In this document: piece by piece, positions 38,868 to 49,308 of the stretch
Position numbering within the stretch: the stretch's first letter is position 1
How the letters are laid out: the number at the start of each line of letters is the position of its first letter
The notes under the pieces: generated by a model
Databases searched by the model: none
What the model saw: only the letters and a program-made list of their open reading frames with translations
Told to the model about the DNA's origin: nothing
Translations under genes and position numbers: made by a program
Origin: Azoarcus sp. Aa7
Lineage (GTDB): Bacteria; Pseudomonadota; Gammaproteobacteria; Burkholderiales; Rhodocyclaceae
Reading direction: 5' to 3'
DNA length: 64,000 bases
NCBI RefSeq assembly: GCF_014822185.1
Contig: NZ_QVLR01000027.1
Coordinates: 1 to 64,000, forward strand

Positions 38868-40505
38868 ATGGCACGCATCCACCCCGAAGGCTGGCAACGC
38901 ATCCCCGCAAGCGGGGCGCTGGCGCGCGAACTGGAGACGCTCGCAATGCTCGCGGAAGGACTGCCCGACGACCACGCGGTGTATCACGGCATCCACTGGA
39001 CGCGGGTGAATCGCGACCACGCGCTGTTCGGCGAGATCGACTTCGTCGTCGTCGGCCCGAGCGGGCGTGTGCTGCTGATCGAGCAGAAATCCGGCTTCCT
39101 CGACGAGACGCAGGACGGGCTGGTCAAGACCTACGCTAAGGCGAAGAAGAACGTCAGCGTGCAGATGGCGCGCAGCGCCGACCATCTGCGCGAGCGCCTC
39201 GGCGTGTTCATGAAGGGCCACAAGGCACGCATCGACGCCCTGCTCTACTGCCCCGACTACGCGGTGCGCCAGCCCGGCAGCGCCGGCATCGACCCGGCGC
39301 GCATCGTGGACGCGAGCCGCCGCCAGCACCTCGTCGCAATCGTGGAGAGCCTGCTGCGCGACGAGGTGCGCGATCGCGTCGTGCTCGACAACATCCACCG
39401 CTTCCTCACCGACGAACTGGAGCTGGTACCGGAGGTGAACGCGATCGTCGGCCAGGCCGAGGCGTTATACACCCGGCTCGCCGGCGGGCTGGCCGAATGG
39501 GCGCGGCGCATCGAGATGGCGCCCTTCCGTCTGCGCGTGACCGGCACCGCCGGCAGCGGCAAGACGCAGCTGGCGATGGCGGTGTTCCGCGACGCGCTCG
39601 CGTCCGGGCGGCGGCCGTTGTACGTGTGCTACAACCGTCCGCTCGCCGACCACATCGCGCTGATCGCGCCGCCCGGCGGCGAGATCGCGACCTACCATCA
39701 GCTGTGCGACCGCATGCTGCGGGCCCACGGCGAGGTGCCGGACTTCAGCCGGCCCGACGCGTTCGCACGGCTGGAAACGCGCTTCCGCGAGCTCGAAGCG
39801 GGCGAGGCGTGGCGCTTCGACGAACTGATCGTCGACGAGGGGCAGGATTTCCGCATGGAATGGCTCGACACGCTGCTGCGCCTGTTGCGGCCGGGCGGGC
39901 GCGCGTGGTGGCTGGAAGATCCGCTGCAGAACCTGTACGACCGCCCGCCGGTCGAGCTGCCGGGCTGGGTGCGCATCACCAGCGAACGCAATTACCGCAG
40001 CCCGGGCGACATCCTGTCGGCGCTGAACCGCATGCTGCCGCTGCCACGGGCGCTGGAGGCGGGCAGCCCGCTCGTCGGCTCCGAGGTCGAGTTCCTGACG
40101 TGGGCCGATACCGCCGGGCTCGTCGACGCGACCAAGCGCGCAATGACGCGCGCGATCGGGCTGGGCTTCCGCCGCGACATGATCGCGACGATCACCTTCC
40201 GCGGACGCGAGCATTCGGTGTTCACGCCCTTCGACCGCCTCGGCGCACACCGCCTGAAGGCTTTCACGGGCAGCTACGACCTGCTCGGCAACCCCGTGTA
40301 TTCGGACGGCGACTTCCTCATCGATTCCGTCTACCGCTTCAAGGGCCAGGCGGCCCCGTGCGTGATCTTCACCGAGATCGACTTCGAGGAGCTCGACCCG
40401 TTGACGGTACGCAAGCTCTTCGTCGGCGCGACACGCGCGAGCATGAAGCTGATCCTCGTCGTGTCGGAACGGGCCGCCCGCCAGCTCGCCGCGCGTCTGG
40501 ACTGA
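38868..40505 (+). CDS. NERD nuclease-domain / superfamily I helicase protein
   Basis: The 545-residue protein joins an N-terminal NERD domain (about 15-130) to a UvrD-like helicase. NERD nuclease residues are readable: Glu56 and Asp58 in FGEIDFV and Glu72-x-Lys74 in LIEQKSG. The helicase has Walker A GTAGSGKT (226-233), motif II VDEGQD (322-327) and a late RFKGQAAPCVIF, typical of the UvrD C-terminal lobe, ending with FVGATRA. The helicase is short and lacks large insertions. NERD-helicases are suspected to act in DNA processing or phage defence; direct evidence here is none. It is transcribed alone, divergent from the chemoreceptor. Confidence 0.88.
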   Translation: MARIHPEGWQRIPASGALARELETLAMLAEGLPDDHAVYHGIHWTRVNRDHALFGEIDFVVVGPSGRVLLIEQKSGFLDETQDGLVKTYAKAKKNVSVQMARSADHLRERLGVFMKGHKARIDALLYCPDYAVRQPGSAGIDPARIVDASRRQHLVAIVESLLRDEVRDRVVLDNIHRFLTDELELVPEVNAIVGQAEALYTRLAGGLAEWARRIEMAPFRLRVTGTAGSGKTQLAMAVFRDALASGRRPLYVCYNRPLADHIALIAPPGGEIATYHQLCDRMLRAHGEVPDFSRPDAFARLETRFRELEAGEAWRFDELIVDEGQDFRMEWLDTLLRLLRPGGRAWWLEDPLQNLYDRPPVELPGWVRITSERNYRSPGDILSALNRMLPLPRALEAGSPLVGSEVEFLTWADTAGLVDATKRAMTRAIGLGFRRDMIATITFRGREHSVFTPFDRLGAHRLKAFTGSYDLLGNPVYSDGDFLIDSVYRFKGQAAPCVIFTEIDFEELDPLTVRKLFVGATRASMKLILVVSERAARQLAARLD

Positions 40506-40532
40506 GCTGGTCCCTGGGAGCGGAGCACGCTT

Positions 40533-40555
40533 CCGCCCGGTCGCAGGCCGGGCGG
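40533..40555. terminator. Hairpin between convergent helicase and proQ genes
   Basis: A perfect 8-bp stem CCGCCCGG/CCGGGCGG with a 7-base loop lies in the 57-base gap between two convergent stop codons. It is a plausible bidirectional terminator, though T-runs are poor. Confidence 0.45.
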
Positions 40556-40562
40556 GCGAAAC

Positions 40563-41054
40563 TCAGTGCCGGGAGAACTTGCCCACGAGCTGGGCGAGCT
40601 TCTCGGTCTTGCGGCGCTCGGTTTCTTCGGCACGCTGGCGCTCGCGCTCGGCCTCGGCCGCGGCCTTCTTGCGCTTGGCGACTTCGGCAAAGCGCTCCTT
40701 GAGCGTCTGCGCGGCGTGCTGGCGCTGTTCCTCGGTGACCTCGCCGCTTTCCTTGCCGTCCAGGTCGAAACGCGCGGTGGCCTTCTCGACGGCCTTGAGG
40801 TAGCGCGTCGTCGCCGTGTGCATGCGCATCGCACTGCGGATTACCTTGCGGTCGATCTCGGGGAAGCGCTCGGCGATGGCCTTGTCGATGCGCAGGGCGA
40901 GCGGCTTGACTTCGCTGAAGGTCGGGGAGATTTCCTGAAGCTTCTGCAACAGGCCGCGGGCATCGATGGCGGCGGGCTTGGCTTCGGCGGCCGGAGCGGC
41001 GACCGGGGCTGCGGTCTCGATGCTGGAGGCTTCGGGCGTGGTTTCGGTATTCAT
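40563..41054 (-). CDS. proQ: ProQ/FinO-family RNA chaperone
   Basis: The 163-residue protein has an Ala/Glu/Pro-rich leader (1-30), then a FinO-type domain (about 32-115): LLQKLQEISPTFSEVKPLALRIDKAIAERFPEIDRKVIRSAMRMHTATTRYLKAV, followed by FDLDGKESGEVTEEQRQHA. A highly charged Lys/Arg/Glu helix forms the C-terminus. ProQ-like proteins bind small RNAs and mRNA 3' ends. It lacks the C-terminal Tudor-like domain of enterobacterial ProQ, as is usual in betaproteobacteria. The gene is downstream of fdsA but separated by repeat copy C. Confidence 0.9.
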   Translation of the reverse strand: MNTETTPEASSIETAAPVAAPAAEAKPAAIDARGLLQKLQEISPTFSEVKPLALRIDKAIAERFPEIDRKVIRSAMRMHTATTRYLKAVEKATARFDLDGKESGEVTEEQRQHAAQTLKERFAEVAKRKKAAAEAERERQRAEETERRKTEKLAQLVGKFSRH

Positions 41055-41109
41055 TGCGGGAAGGTGCAGGGGCTGCGGACGAAAAGCGGCATGATCGCAT
41101 GAACTCGCG

Positions 41110-41219
41110 CAGGGCGGGAGGAACGCAGCGCATCCCGCCGATCCAACTACCGGAGGCCGCCCGAACGCCGCGTGGCGGCGCAGTTGACACATTCGGCTTT
41201 CGGCTCCTCCCGCCCTACG
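41110..41219. repeat. Intergenic palindromic repeat, copy C
   Basis: The left end AGGGCGGGAGGAACGCAGCG and right end CTCCTCCCGCCCTACG are inverted copies, and the core includes CATCCCGCC and CGCGTGGCGG as in copies D-F. Its right end overlaps the stop codon of fdsA: the TAG is contained in the repeat's GTAGGG terminus. It separates fdsA from proQ. Confidence 0.8.
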
Positions 41220-44046
41220 AAATGCCTGCCATCCGCGCCGCACAGTACTTGAACTCCGGAATCTTGCCGAAGGGGTCCAGCGCGGGCTGGGTGAGGAGGT
41301 TCGCGGCGGCTTCGACGTAGCAGAAGGGCATGAAGATCGAGCCTTTCTGCATACCGCGGTCGGCACGCGCAGCGAGCGTGATCGCGCCGCGGCGGGTTTC
41401 GAGCGCGATCGGCGCGCCGGATTCGATGCCGAGCGCAGCGAGGTCTTCGGGATGCACGGTGCACCACGGCTGCGGTTCCAGCGCATCGAGGACGTTGGCG
41501 CGGCGGGTCATCGAGCCGGTGTGCCAATGTTCGAGAACGCGGCCAGTGGTGAGCACCATCGGATAGTCGGCGTCGGGGAGCTCCGCGGCGGGGAGCGGCG
41601 TGACTGCGACGAAGCGCGCGCGGCCGGTGGCGGTCGGGAAGTCGTCGACGAAGAGCACCGGGTAGGAGGGACCGTCCTCGGTAAATTTCGGTGCGACGAC
41701 GGCGTTTTCCGCTTCGAGCTGGGCCCAGGTGATGCCGGCGTAAGCAGGGAGCGCCTGGCGCAGTTCGTCGAAGATCTCGGCCGGGCCGGCGTATTTCCAC
41801 GCGAGACCGAGGCGCTGCGCGATCTGCTGGATGATCCACCAGTCGGGGCGCGCATCGCCGGGCAGCGGCAGCACCGGCTGCGAGAGCTGCACGAGGCGGT
41901 CGGTGTTGGTGAAGCTGCCGGTCTTTTCCATCAGGCTGGACGCGGGAAGCACGACGTCGGCGAGCATCGCGGTTTCGGTGAGGAAGAGGTCCTGCACGAC
42001 GAGGTGTTCGAGGCCGCCGAGCGCGGCGCGCGCGTGCGCGAGGTCGGGATCGGACATCGCGGGATTTTCGCCTTCAATGTACATGCCGCGGATGTCGCCC
42101 GCGAGCGCGGCATCCATGATCTCGACCACCGTCAGGCCGGGCTTGTCGGAGAGCGGCGTGTCCCACAGCGCCTCGAACTTCGCGCGCACGGCCGGATCGC
42201 TGACGCGCTGGTAGTCGGGGAACATCATCGGGATGAGACCCGCGTCGGAAGCGCCCTGCACGTTGTTCTGGCCGCGCAGCGGATGCAGGCCCGTGCCGCG
42301 GCGGCCGATCTGGCCGGTCATCAGCGCGAGCGCGATGAGGCAGCGCGAGTTGTCGGTGCCGTGGATGTGCTGCGAGATGCCCATGCCCCAGAAGATCATG
42401 CTGTTGGGGCCTTGCGCGTACAGGCGCGCGACTTCGCGGGCGGTCTCCGCCGGGATGCCGGTGATCGCCTCGACACGTTCGGGCGGGAACGCTAGCGCGG
42501 CGGTGCGGAAGGCGTCGAAGCCTTCGGTGCGCGCGGCGATGAAGGCCTCGTCGGTGAGGCCCTCCTCGATGATCACGCAGGCGAGCGACAGCAGCAGCGT
42601 GACGTCGGCGTCGGGGCGGAACTGCAGGTAGCGATGGGCGTGGCGCGCGAGCGGGGTTTCGCGCGGGTCCATCAGGATCAGCCTGGCCCCCCGTTCGACC
42701 GCGTTCTTCATGAAGGCCGCGGCGACCGGGTGGTTCGCGGCGGGATTCGCACCGATCACGACGATAACGTCGGCGAATTCGACGTCGCGCACGGGGTTCG
42801 ACACTGCGCCGGAGCCGATGCCTTCGAGAAGTGCCGCGACCGAAGACGCGTGGCACAGGCGCGTGCAGTGATCGACGTTGTGCGTGCCGAAGCCGGTGCG
42901 GACGAGCTTCTGGAAGAGGTAGGCCTCCTCGTTGCTGCCTTTCGCCGAGCCGAAGCCGGCGAGTGCGTGCGGGCCGTGCTGCGCCTTGATGCGGGCGAGG
43001 CCGGCGGCAGCGAGGTCGAGGGCTTCCTCCCAGCTCGCCTCGCGGAAGGCGGCGAGCGGGTTCGCGGGGTCGAGGTCGACCGATTTCGGGATGCCCGGCT
43101 TGCGGATCAGCGGCGTGGTCAGGCGGTGCGCATGGCGCGGGTAGCCGAAGCCGTAGCGGCCCTTCACGCACAGGCGGCCGGCGTTCGCCGGGCCGTCGCG
43201 GCCGACGACGTGGATGATCTTCGCCTCGACGCCTTCCCCGGCGACGTGGTAAGTCGTCTGGCAGCCGACGCCGCAGTAGGGGCACAGCGAGTCGATCGCG
43301 CGGGTTTCGGGGGCTGAGACCGGCGTGGCGGTGGCCGCGACGGGCACTTCGACGGCCTCGGTCGCGAAGGCGCCGCGGACGAGTGCGGGCGTCGCGACGG
43401 GTGCGCCCGGGGCGTCGACGAGGGCCGCCGGCAGCAGCGCGCCGGTCGGGCAGGCCTGCACGCATTCGCCGCAGCCGACGCACGAGGACGTGCCCATGGC
43501 GTCGCCGAAGTCGAACACGATCGCGGTGTCGGCGCCGCGTCGCGCGAGGCCGATGACGTCGTTCACCTGTTCCTCGCGGCACGCGCGCAGGCAACGCGTG
43601 CACTGGATGCACGCGGCGAGGTTCACGGCGATGCCGGGGTGGCTGCGGTCGGGGGCAGGTTGCTCGCGCGGCGCGAAGCGGGATTCCTTGACGCCCAACT
43701 CGTCGCACCACTGCGCGAGTTCGGAATCGGCCTTCTCGGCTGCGGCCGGTACGTCGGCGCGCAGCAGTTCCAGGACCATGCGCTGCGAGGCGCGGGCGCG
43801 TTCGCTCTCGGCCTTCACCTTCATGCCGGGCTTGGGCGCGCGGCAACAGGAGGGCGCGAGCACGCGCTCGCCGTCGATCTCGACGACGCAAGCGCGGCAG
43901 TTGCCGTCGGCACGCAGGCCGTCCGTGTAGCACAGATGCGGGATGTCGGTGCCGGCGCGGCGCGCGGCCTGCAGGATCGATTCGCCCGGCGCGGCGTCGA
44001 TCTCGCGACCGTCGAGTTCGAAGCGGATCATGTCGGCGGCGTTCAT
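41215..44046 (-). CDS. fdsA: NAD-dependent formate dehydrogenase, catalytic (alpha) subunit
   Basis: The 943-residue molybdoprotein has an N-terminal 2Fe-2S ferredoxin domain (Cys39, 50, 53), a NuoG-like His-Cys cluster region and two 4Fe-4S ferredoxin motifs (CIQCTRCLRAC, CVGCGECVQACP). The 4Fe-4S/Mo-bisMGD domain follows from CPYCGVGC (255). The active-site pair Cys398-His399 is in DHCTRLCHASS, so the enzyme uses cysteine and not selenocysteine. It oxidises formate to CO2 and passes electrons to the FdsGB subunit. Its ATG overlaps the fdsGB stop (ATGA). fdsC and fdsD, expected downstream, are absent; a repeat follows instead. Confidence 0.95.
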   Translation of the reverse strand: MNAADMIRFELDGREIDAAPGESILQAARRAGTDIPHLCYTDGLRADGNCRACVVEIDGERVLAPSCCRAPKPGMKVKAESERARASQRMVLELLRADVPAAAEKADSELAQWCDELGVKESRFAPREQPAPDRSHPGIAVNLAACIQCTRCLRACREEQVNDVIGLARRGADTAIVFDFGDAMGTSSCVGCGECVQACPTGALLPAALVDAPGAPVATPALVRGAFATEAVEVPVAATATPVSAPETRAIDSLCPYCGVGCQTTYHVAGEGVEAKIIHVVGRDGPANAGRLCVKGRYGFGYPRHAHRLTTPLIRKPGIPKSVDLDPANPLAAFREASWEEALDLAAAGLARIKAQHGPHALAGFGSAKGSNEEAYLFQKLVRTGFGTHNVDHCTRLCHASSVAALLEGIGSGAVSNPVRDVEFADVIVVIGANPAANHPVAAAFMKNAVERGARLILMDPRETPLARHAHRYLQFRPDADVTLLLSLACVIIEEGLTDEAFIAARTEGFDAFRTAALAFPPERVEAITGIPAETAREVARLYAQGPNSMIFWGMGISQHIHGTDNSRCLIALALMTGQIGRRGTGLHPLRGQNNVQGASDAGLIPMMFPDYQRVSDPAVRAKFEALWDTPLSDKPGLTVVEIMDAALAGDIRGMYIEGENPAMSDPDLAHARAALGGLEHLVVQDLFLTETAMLADVVLPASSLMEKTGSFTNTDRLVQLSQPVLPLPGDARPDWWIIQQIAQRLGLAWKYAGPAEIFDELRQALPAYAGITWAQLEAENAVVAPKFTEDGPSYPVLFVDDFPTATGRARFVAVTPLPAAELPDADYPMVLTTGRVLEHWHTGSMTRRANVLDALEPQPWCTVHPEDLAALGIESGAPIALETRRGAITLAARADRGMQKGSIFMPFCYVEAAANLLTQPALDPFGKIPEFKYCAARMAGIS

Positions 44047-45836
44047 TGGGCGCCCTCCTCGTTCGCGGCGCCGACTTCGTGCGGGAAGAAGCGCAGCACG
44101 GATTGCATGGGGTTCGGCGCGGCCTGGCCGAGGCCGCAGATCGAGGCGTCCATCATCGTTCTTCCCAATTCGGTCAGGAGTCCGGCGTTCCACAGCGGCG
44201 CCTTCATCAGTTCGGCCGCCTTTGCGGTGCCGACGCGGCAGGGCGTGCACTGGCCGCAGGATTCGTGGGCGAAGAATTCCATCGCGTTCTCGGCCAGCAG
44301 GCGCGCCTTGTCGTGCTGCGAAAAGACGACGATCGCCGCCGAGCCGATGAAGCAGCCATAAGGCGCGAGCGTGTCGAAGTCGAGCGGCACGTCGGCGAGG
44401 CTCGCGGGCAGGATGCCGCCCGAAGCGCCGCCGGGGAAATAGCCGTAGAGCTCGTGGCCGGGGAGCATGCCGCCGCAGTGCTCGGCTATCAGTTCGCGCA
44501 GCGTGATGCCGGCGTCCGTCACGACGACACCGGGCTTCGCGACCCGGCCGCTGACCGAAAAGCTCCTGAGGCCCGTGCGGCCGTTGCGCCCGAAGCTCGC
44601 GAACCAGTCGGCGCCGCGCTCCACGATGTCACGCACCCACCATAGCGTTTCGAGGTTGTGCTCGAGCGTCGGGCGGCCGAAGAGGCCCACCTCGGCAACA
44701 TAGGGCGGGCGCAGCCGCGGCATGCCGCGCTTGCCTTCGATCGACTCGATCATCGCCGATTCCTCGCCGCACACGTAGGCACCGGCGCCGCGGCGCAGCT
44801 CGATCGGTGGCAGCTCCGGCCACTCGGCGCGCACGCGGTCGAGTTCCTCTGCGAGCAGGCGGCGCAGTGCGGGGTACTCGTCGCGGATGTAGATCCAGAT
44901 TCCCGCGATGCCGACGACGCGCGCGGCGATCAGCATGCCCTCGATGAAGCGGTGCGGGTCGGTCGCGAGGTAGTGGCGGTCCTTGAAAGTGCCGGGTTCG
45001 CCTTCGTCGATATTCACCGCCATGTTGCGCGGCGCGGGCTGGGCGGCAACGGTGCGCCACTTGCGCGCGGCCGGGAAACCCGCGCCGCCGAGGCCGCGCA
45101 GACCGGCGCCGTCGAGTGCGACGATGATCGACTCGGGATCACGTGCGCCGCTACGCACCGCTTCCCACAGCCTGTAACCGCCCGCCGCGCGGTACGCGTC
45201 GAAGCGGATCGCGTCCGGCAGCGCCTCCTCGCGCTCGCCGTTCGCGACGACTGCGGCGATCTTGTCGGCATCCGCCTGCAGCACCGGCTTCTGGCCGACG
45301 ACCGCGACCGGCGCGCTGTCGCAGCGACCGACGCAGGGCACGCGCTGCACGCGCACCTCGGCGCCGAGGCGGCTCGCGAGCGTCGCGGCCAGCTCCGCGC
45401 CGCCCGCCATCGCACAGCCGAGCGAATCGCACACGCGCACCGTGAGCGCCGGCGGAGCCTCGCCGCCGGTCGGGACGAAATCGAAGTGGTGGTAGAAAGT
45501 CGCGACTTCGAACACCTCGGCGCGTGCGAGCTTCAGCGCCTCGGCGAGTGCGGCGAGGTGGTCGGCGTGCAATGCGCCGTGGGCGTCCTGCAGGCGGTGC
45601 AGGTATTCGATCAGGCGGTTGGGGCGCGGTGCGATGCCGGCGTCGAGGTCGGGGGCCAGAGCCGCGGCGGCGGCCGCGTGCGCGGATTCGGGTAGCGGTT
45701 CGCGCTTGCGGCCGCGCTCCCCGTTACCCTTTCCGACTTTTCCACCACGACCTCCTCCTGAAACCTCGCGCACGGCATCACCGCCCTGCCCTGCCGGTCC
45801 GCCGGCCCTGCCTTGCTGTTCCGCCATGTTCGCCAT
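44043..45836 (-). CDS. fdsB: NAD-dependent formate dehydrogenase, fused gamma-beta (NuoE-NuoF type) subunit
   Basis: The 597-residue protein fuses a NuoE-like FdsG part to a NuoF-like FdsB part. After a Gly/Arg-rich low-complexity leader (about 10-45), the FdsG part has 2Fe-2S cysteines in CDSLGCAMAGG and CVGRCDSAP. The FdsB part has the NADH/FMN-binding GLRGLGGAGFPAARKW, YVCGEESAMIESIEGKRG and the 4Fe-4S ligands SCGQCTPCRVGT. It takes electrons from FdsA to reduce NAD+. In Cupriavidus and Rhodobacter these are two genes. The ATG at 45827 is an alternative start. Confidence 0.93.
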   Translation of the reverse strand: MANMAEQQGRAGGPAGQGGDAVREVSGGGRGGKVGKGNGERGRKREPLPESAHAAAAAALAPDLDAGIAPRPNRLIEYLHRLQDAHGALHADHLAALAEALKLARAEVFEVATFYHHFDFVPTGGEAPPALTVRVCDSLGCAMAGGAELAATLASRLGAEVRVQRVPCVGRCDSAPVAVVGQKPVLQADADKIAAVVANGEREEALPDAIRFDAYRAAGGYRLWEAVRSGARDPESIIVALDGAGLRGLGGAGFPAARKWRTVAAQPAPRNMAVNIDEGEPGTFKDRHYLATDPHRFIEGMLIAARVVGIAGIWIYIRDEYPALRRLLAEELDRVRAEWPELPPIELRRGAGAYVCGEESAMIESIEGKRGMPRLRPPYVAEVGLFGRPTLEHNLETLWWVRDIVERGADWFASFGRNGRTGLRSFSVSGRVAKPGVVVTDAGITLRELIAEHCGGMLPGHELYGYFPGGASGGILPASLADVPLDFDTLAPYGCFIGSAAIVVFSQHDKARLLAENAMEFFAHESCGQCTPCRVGTAKAAELMKAPLWNAGLLTELGRTMMDASICGLGQAAPNPMQSVLRFFPHEVGAANEEGAQ

Positions 45837-45915
45837 GCTGTTCGCCGTAGTTACGCTGGGTCGATGGAACGATAGTGCAGCGCTGCAGGTGAGGAAAGCG
45901 GATTCTGCCGAAGGC

Positions 45916-46815
45916 CTATTCGCTTTTTCCGAACGGGCCTGCGAGCGTGCGCGCCGCCGCGAGCAGGGCATCGACGAGCGGTGAAGCGGGTTCGCGCCGC
46001 AGCGTCACGAGGCCGGTCTCCCACGCGACCGCGGGCTTCACCAGCGGCAGCACGCGCAGCACCGACTGCGCGCCGACGAGGCCCAGCACGCTGCGCGGCA
46101 GAATCGTGGACCAGCGTCCGGTGCGAACGTGCGCAAGGAGACTGAGGATCGAGTTCGTCTCCAGCCCGACGTGCGGCGTGCACTCGAGGCTCTCGAACAC
46201 GCGGTCTATGGTCTGGCGGTTCTGCATGTCGCGCGACAGCAGGCACAGCGGCTGGCGCGCGGCCGTTTCCCACGCGATCGCCTCGTCCGCCGGCGGCGCG
46301 GATGCGGCGGTGACGAACACGAGCTGCTCGCGCCACAGCGCACAATATTGCAGGTCCGCCGCGTCGGCGGAATGCGCATAGACGACACCGCCATCCAGCT
46401 CGAAATTGCGCAGCGCGTTGAGGATCGCCTGCGTGCTCGCCGAGCGCACCTCGATCGCGACCGCCGGGTGCGCGTCGGCGAAGGCCCCGGTGAGCGAGGC
46501 GACGACCGGCAGCGCAGTCGGGATCACGCCGATGCGCAGCGGCCCGCGCAGCCCGTCGCGCAGCATCCCGAGCTCGTGGCGCAGGTCGTCCGCGCCGGCC
46601 GCGACACGCTTCGCATGCGCGACGACGCATTCGCCCTCGGCGGTGAGGCCCGCGAAGCGCTGCCCGCGCACGACCAGCGCGACGCCCAGCTCGTCCTCCA
46701 GGTCGCGGATCGCCGCGGACAGCGTCGACGGCGACACATGGCAGCTCCCGGCGGCCTTGCCGAAATGCCGCTCGCGCGCGAGGGCGAGGAGGTAGAGGTA
46801 TTTACGGGCGATCAC
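45916..46815 (-). CDS. LysR family transcriptional regulator (formate dehydrogenase locus)
   Basis: The 299-residue protein starts at GTG 46815 (IARKYLYLLALARERHFGKAAG), with a helix-turn-helix through SPSTLSAAIRDLEDELGVALVVR, and then a LysR substrate domain (GPLRIGVIPTALPVVASLTGAF). It is encoded just upstream of fdsGB on the same strand, with an 80-base gap holding no other gene, and probably controls that operon, as LysR regulators do at fds loci elsewhere. The effector is unknown. It is divergent from gpmI. Confidence 0.9.
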   Translation of the reverse strand: MIARKYLYLLALARERHFGKAAGSCHVSPSTLSAAIRDLEDELGVALVVRGQRFAGLTAEGECVVAHAKRVAAGADDLRHELGMLRDGLRGPLRIGVIPTALPVVASLTGAFADAHPAVAIEVRSASTQAILNALRNFELDGGVVYAHSADAADLQYCALWREQLVFVTAASAPPADEAIAWETAARQPLCLLSRDMQNRQTIDRVFESLECTPHVGLETNSILSLLAHVRTGRWSTILPRSVLGLVGAQSVLRVLPLVKPAVAWETGLVTLRREPASPLVDALLAAARTLAGPFGKSE

Positions 46816-46965
46816 GACGATCAGGATACGGGCTCCGTCGGTGCCTCGCCAGACGCCCGCGGCAATCGCACGAATCCGACCGCCGCAACGATCACATACC
46901 AAACTCCGCGCACACCTTCAGTAAAATGTCGGGTTTTCCGCCCCCGCAACGAAGGAATCCCCAGA

Positions 46966-48609
<1,644 letters not shown>

Positions 48610-49008
48610 GTGTCGCCGCACATCGTCATCGCGCCCGACGAGGTCGAGCTGACCGCCATCCGCGCCCAGGGCGCGGGCGGCCAGAACGTCAACAAGGTGT
48701 CGAACGCGGTGCATCTGCGCTTCGACATCGGGGCCTCGTCGCTGCCCGAGGCGGTGCAGGCACGGCTACTGGCGCTGGGCGACCGGCGCATCAGCCAGGA
48801 CGGCGTGGTGATCATCAAGGCGCAGAAATTCCGCAGCCTGGAGAAGAACCGCGCCGAAGCCATGCGCCGGCTCGAAGAGCTCGTCAATCGGGCGGCCGAG
48901 GTGCCCAAGGCGCGCCGCCCGACGCGGCCGACGCGCGCGTCGGTGAAGAAACGCCTCGAAGGAAAGGCGCACCGCGCGCTGATCAAGGCCGGCCGGCGAG
49001 GTGTTTGA
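48610..49008 (+). CDS. arfB: Alternative ribosome-rescue factor ArfB (YaeJ)
   Basis: The 132-residue protein has the class I release-factor GGQ motif (AQGAGGQNVNKVSNAVHLRF, GGQ at 23-25), the hydrolase fold, and a basic Lys/Arg-rich C-terminal tail (VKKRLEGKAHRALIKAGRR) that enters the mRNA channel of stalled ribosomes. It hydrolyses peptidyl-tRNA on nonstop complexes. GTG 48610 abuts the gpmI stop, so the pair is co-transcribed. Confidence 0.95.
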   Translation: MSPHIVIAPDEVELTAIRAQGAGGQNVNKVSNAVHLRFDIGASSLPEAVQARLLALGDRRISQDGVVIIKAQKFRSLEKNRAEAMRRLEELVNRAAEVPKARRPTRPTRASVKKRLEGKAHRALIKAGRRGV

Positions 49009-49145
49009 TTTGTGGCGGGCCGGTCAACGACCGAGGGCGTCCGCGGAGCATCTCCACCTTGCGGCGTAAGCCGGAACCATAGGCGCAGACGACATTTTCG
49101 AAGCACGACGGGTCGCGCAGTCGGCGCGACACATCAAGAAGCACT

Positions 49146-49165
49146 TGTGCATATTATTATGCACA
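49146..49165. promoter_or_regulatory. Inverted repeat TGTGCATA-4-TATGCACA
   Basis: Two perfect 8-base arms flank TTAT in the AT-rich 300-base gap upstream of the chemoreceptor gene at 49309. The size and spacing suit a dimeric regulator; the regulator is unknown. The rest of this gap holds no gene. Confidence 0.5.
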
Positions 49166-49184
49166 CATACGAAAACATTCAAAA

Positions 49185-49200
49185 GACATTGATCAATGTC
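49185..49200. promoter_or_regulatory. Perfect 16-base palindrome GACATTGATCAATGTC
   Basis: A perfect palindrome lies 19 bases after the previous inverted repeat, in the same AT-rich promoter region of the chemoreceptor gene. It resembles an operator rather than a terminator, since there is no loop. Confidence 0.5.
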
Positions 49201-49308
49201 ATAAAACCAGCAAAGACGACGGAATGCCGCTCAGGAATTGAGTAACAATATGTTTCAACACCTGTTGTCCGGGCCGGACAGCAGGGCGCTGAAACAGGAG
49301 AGTCGGTT

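Noticed and set aside
42853-42864. Selenocysteine in formate dehydrogenase
   Set aside because: The active-site codon is read as Cys (Cys398 before His399), there is no in-frame TGA, and no SECIS-like structure is needed.
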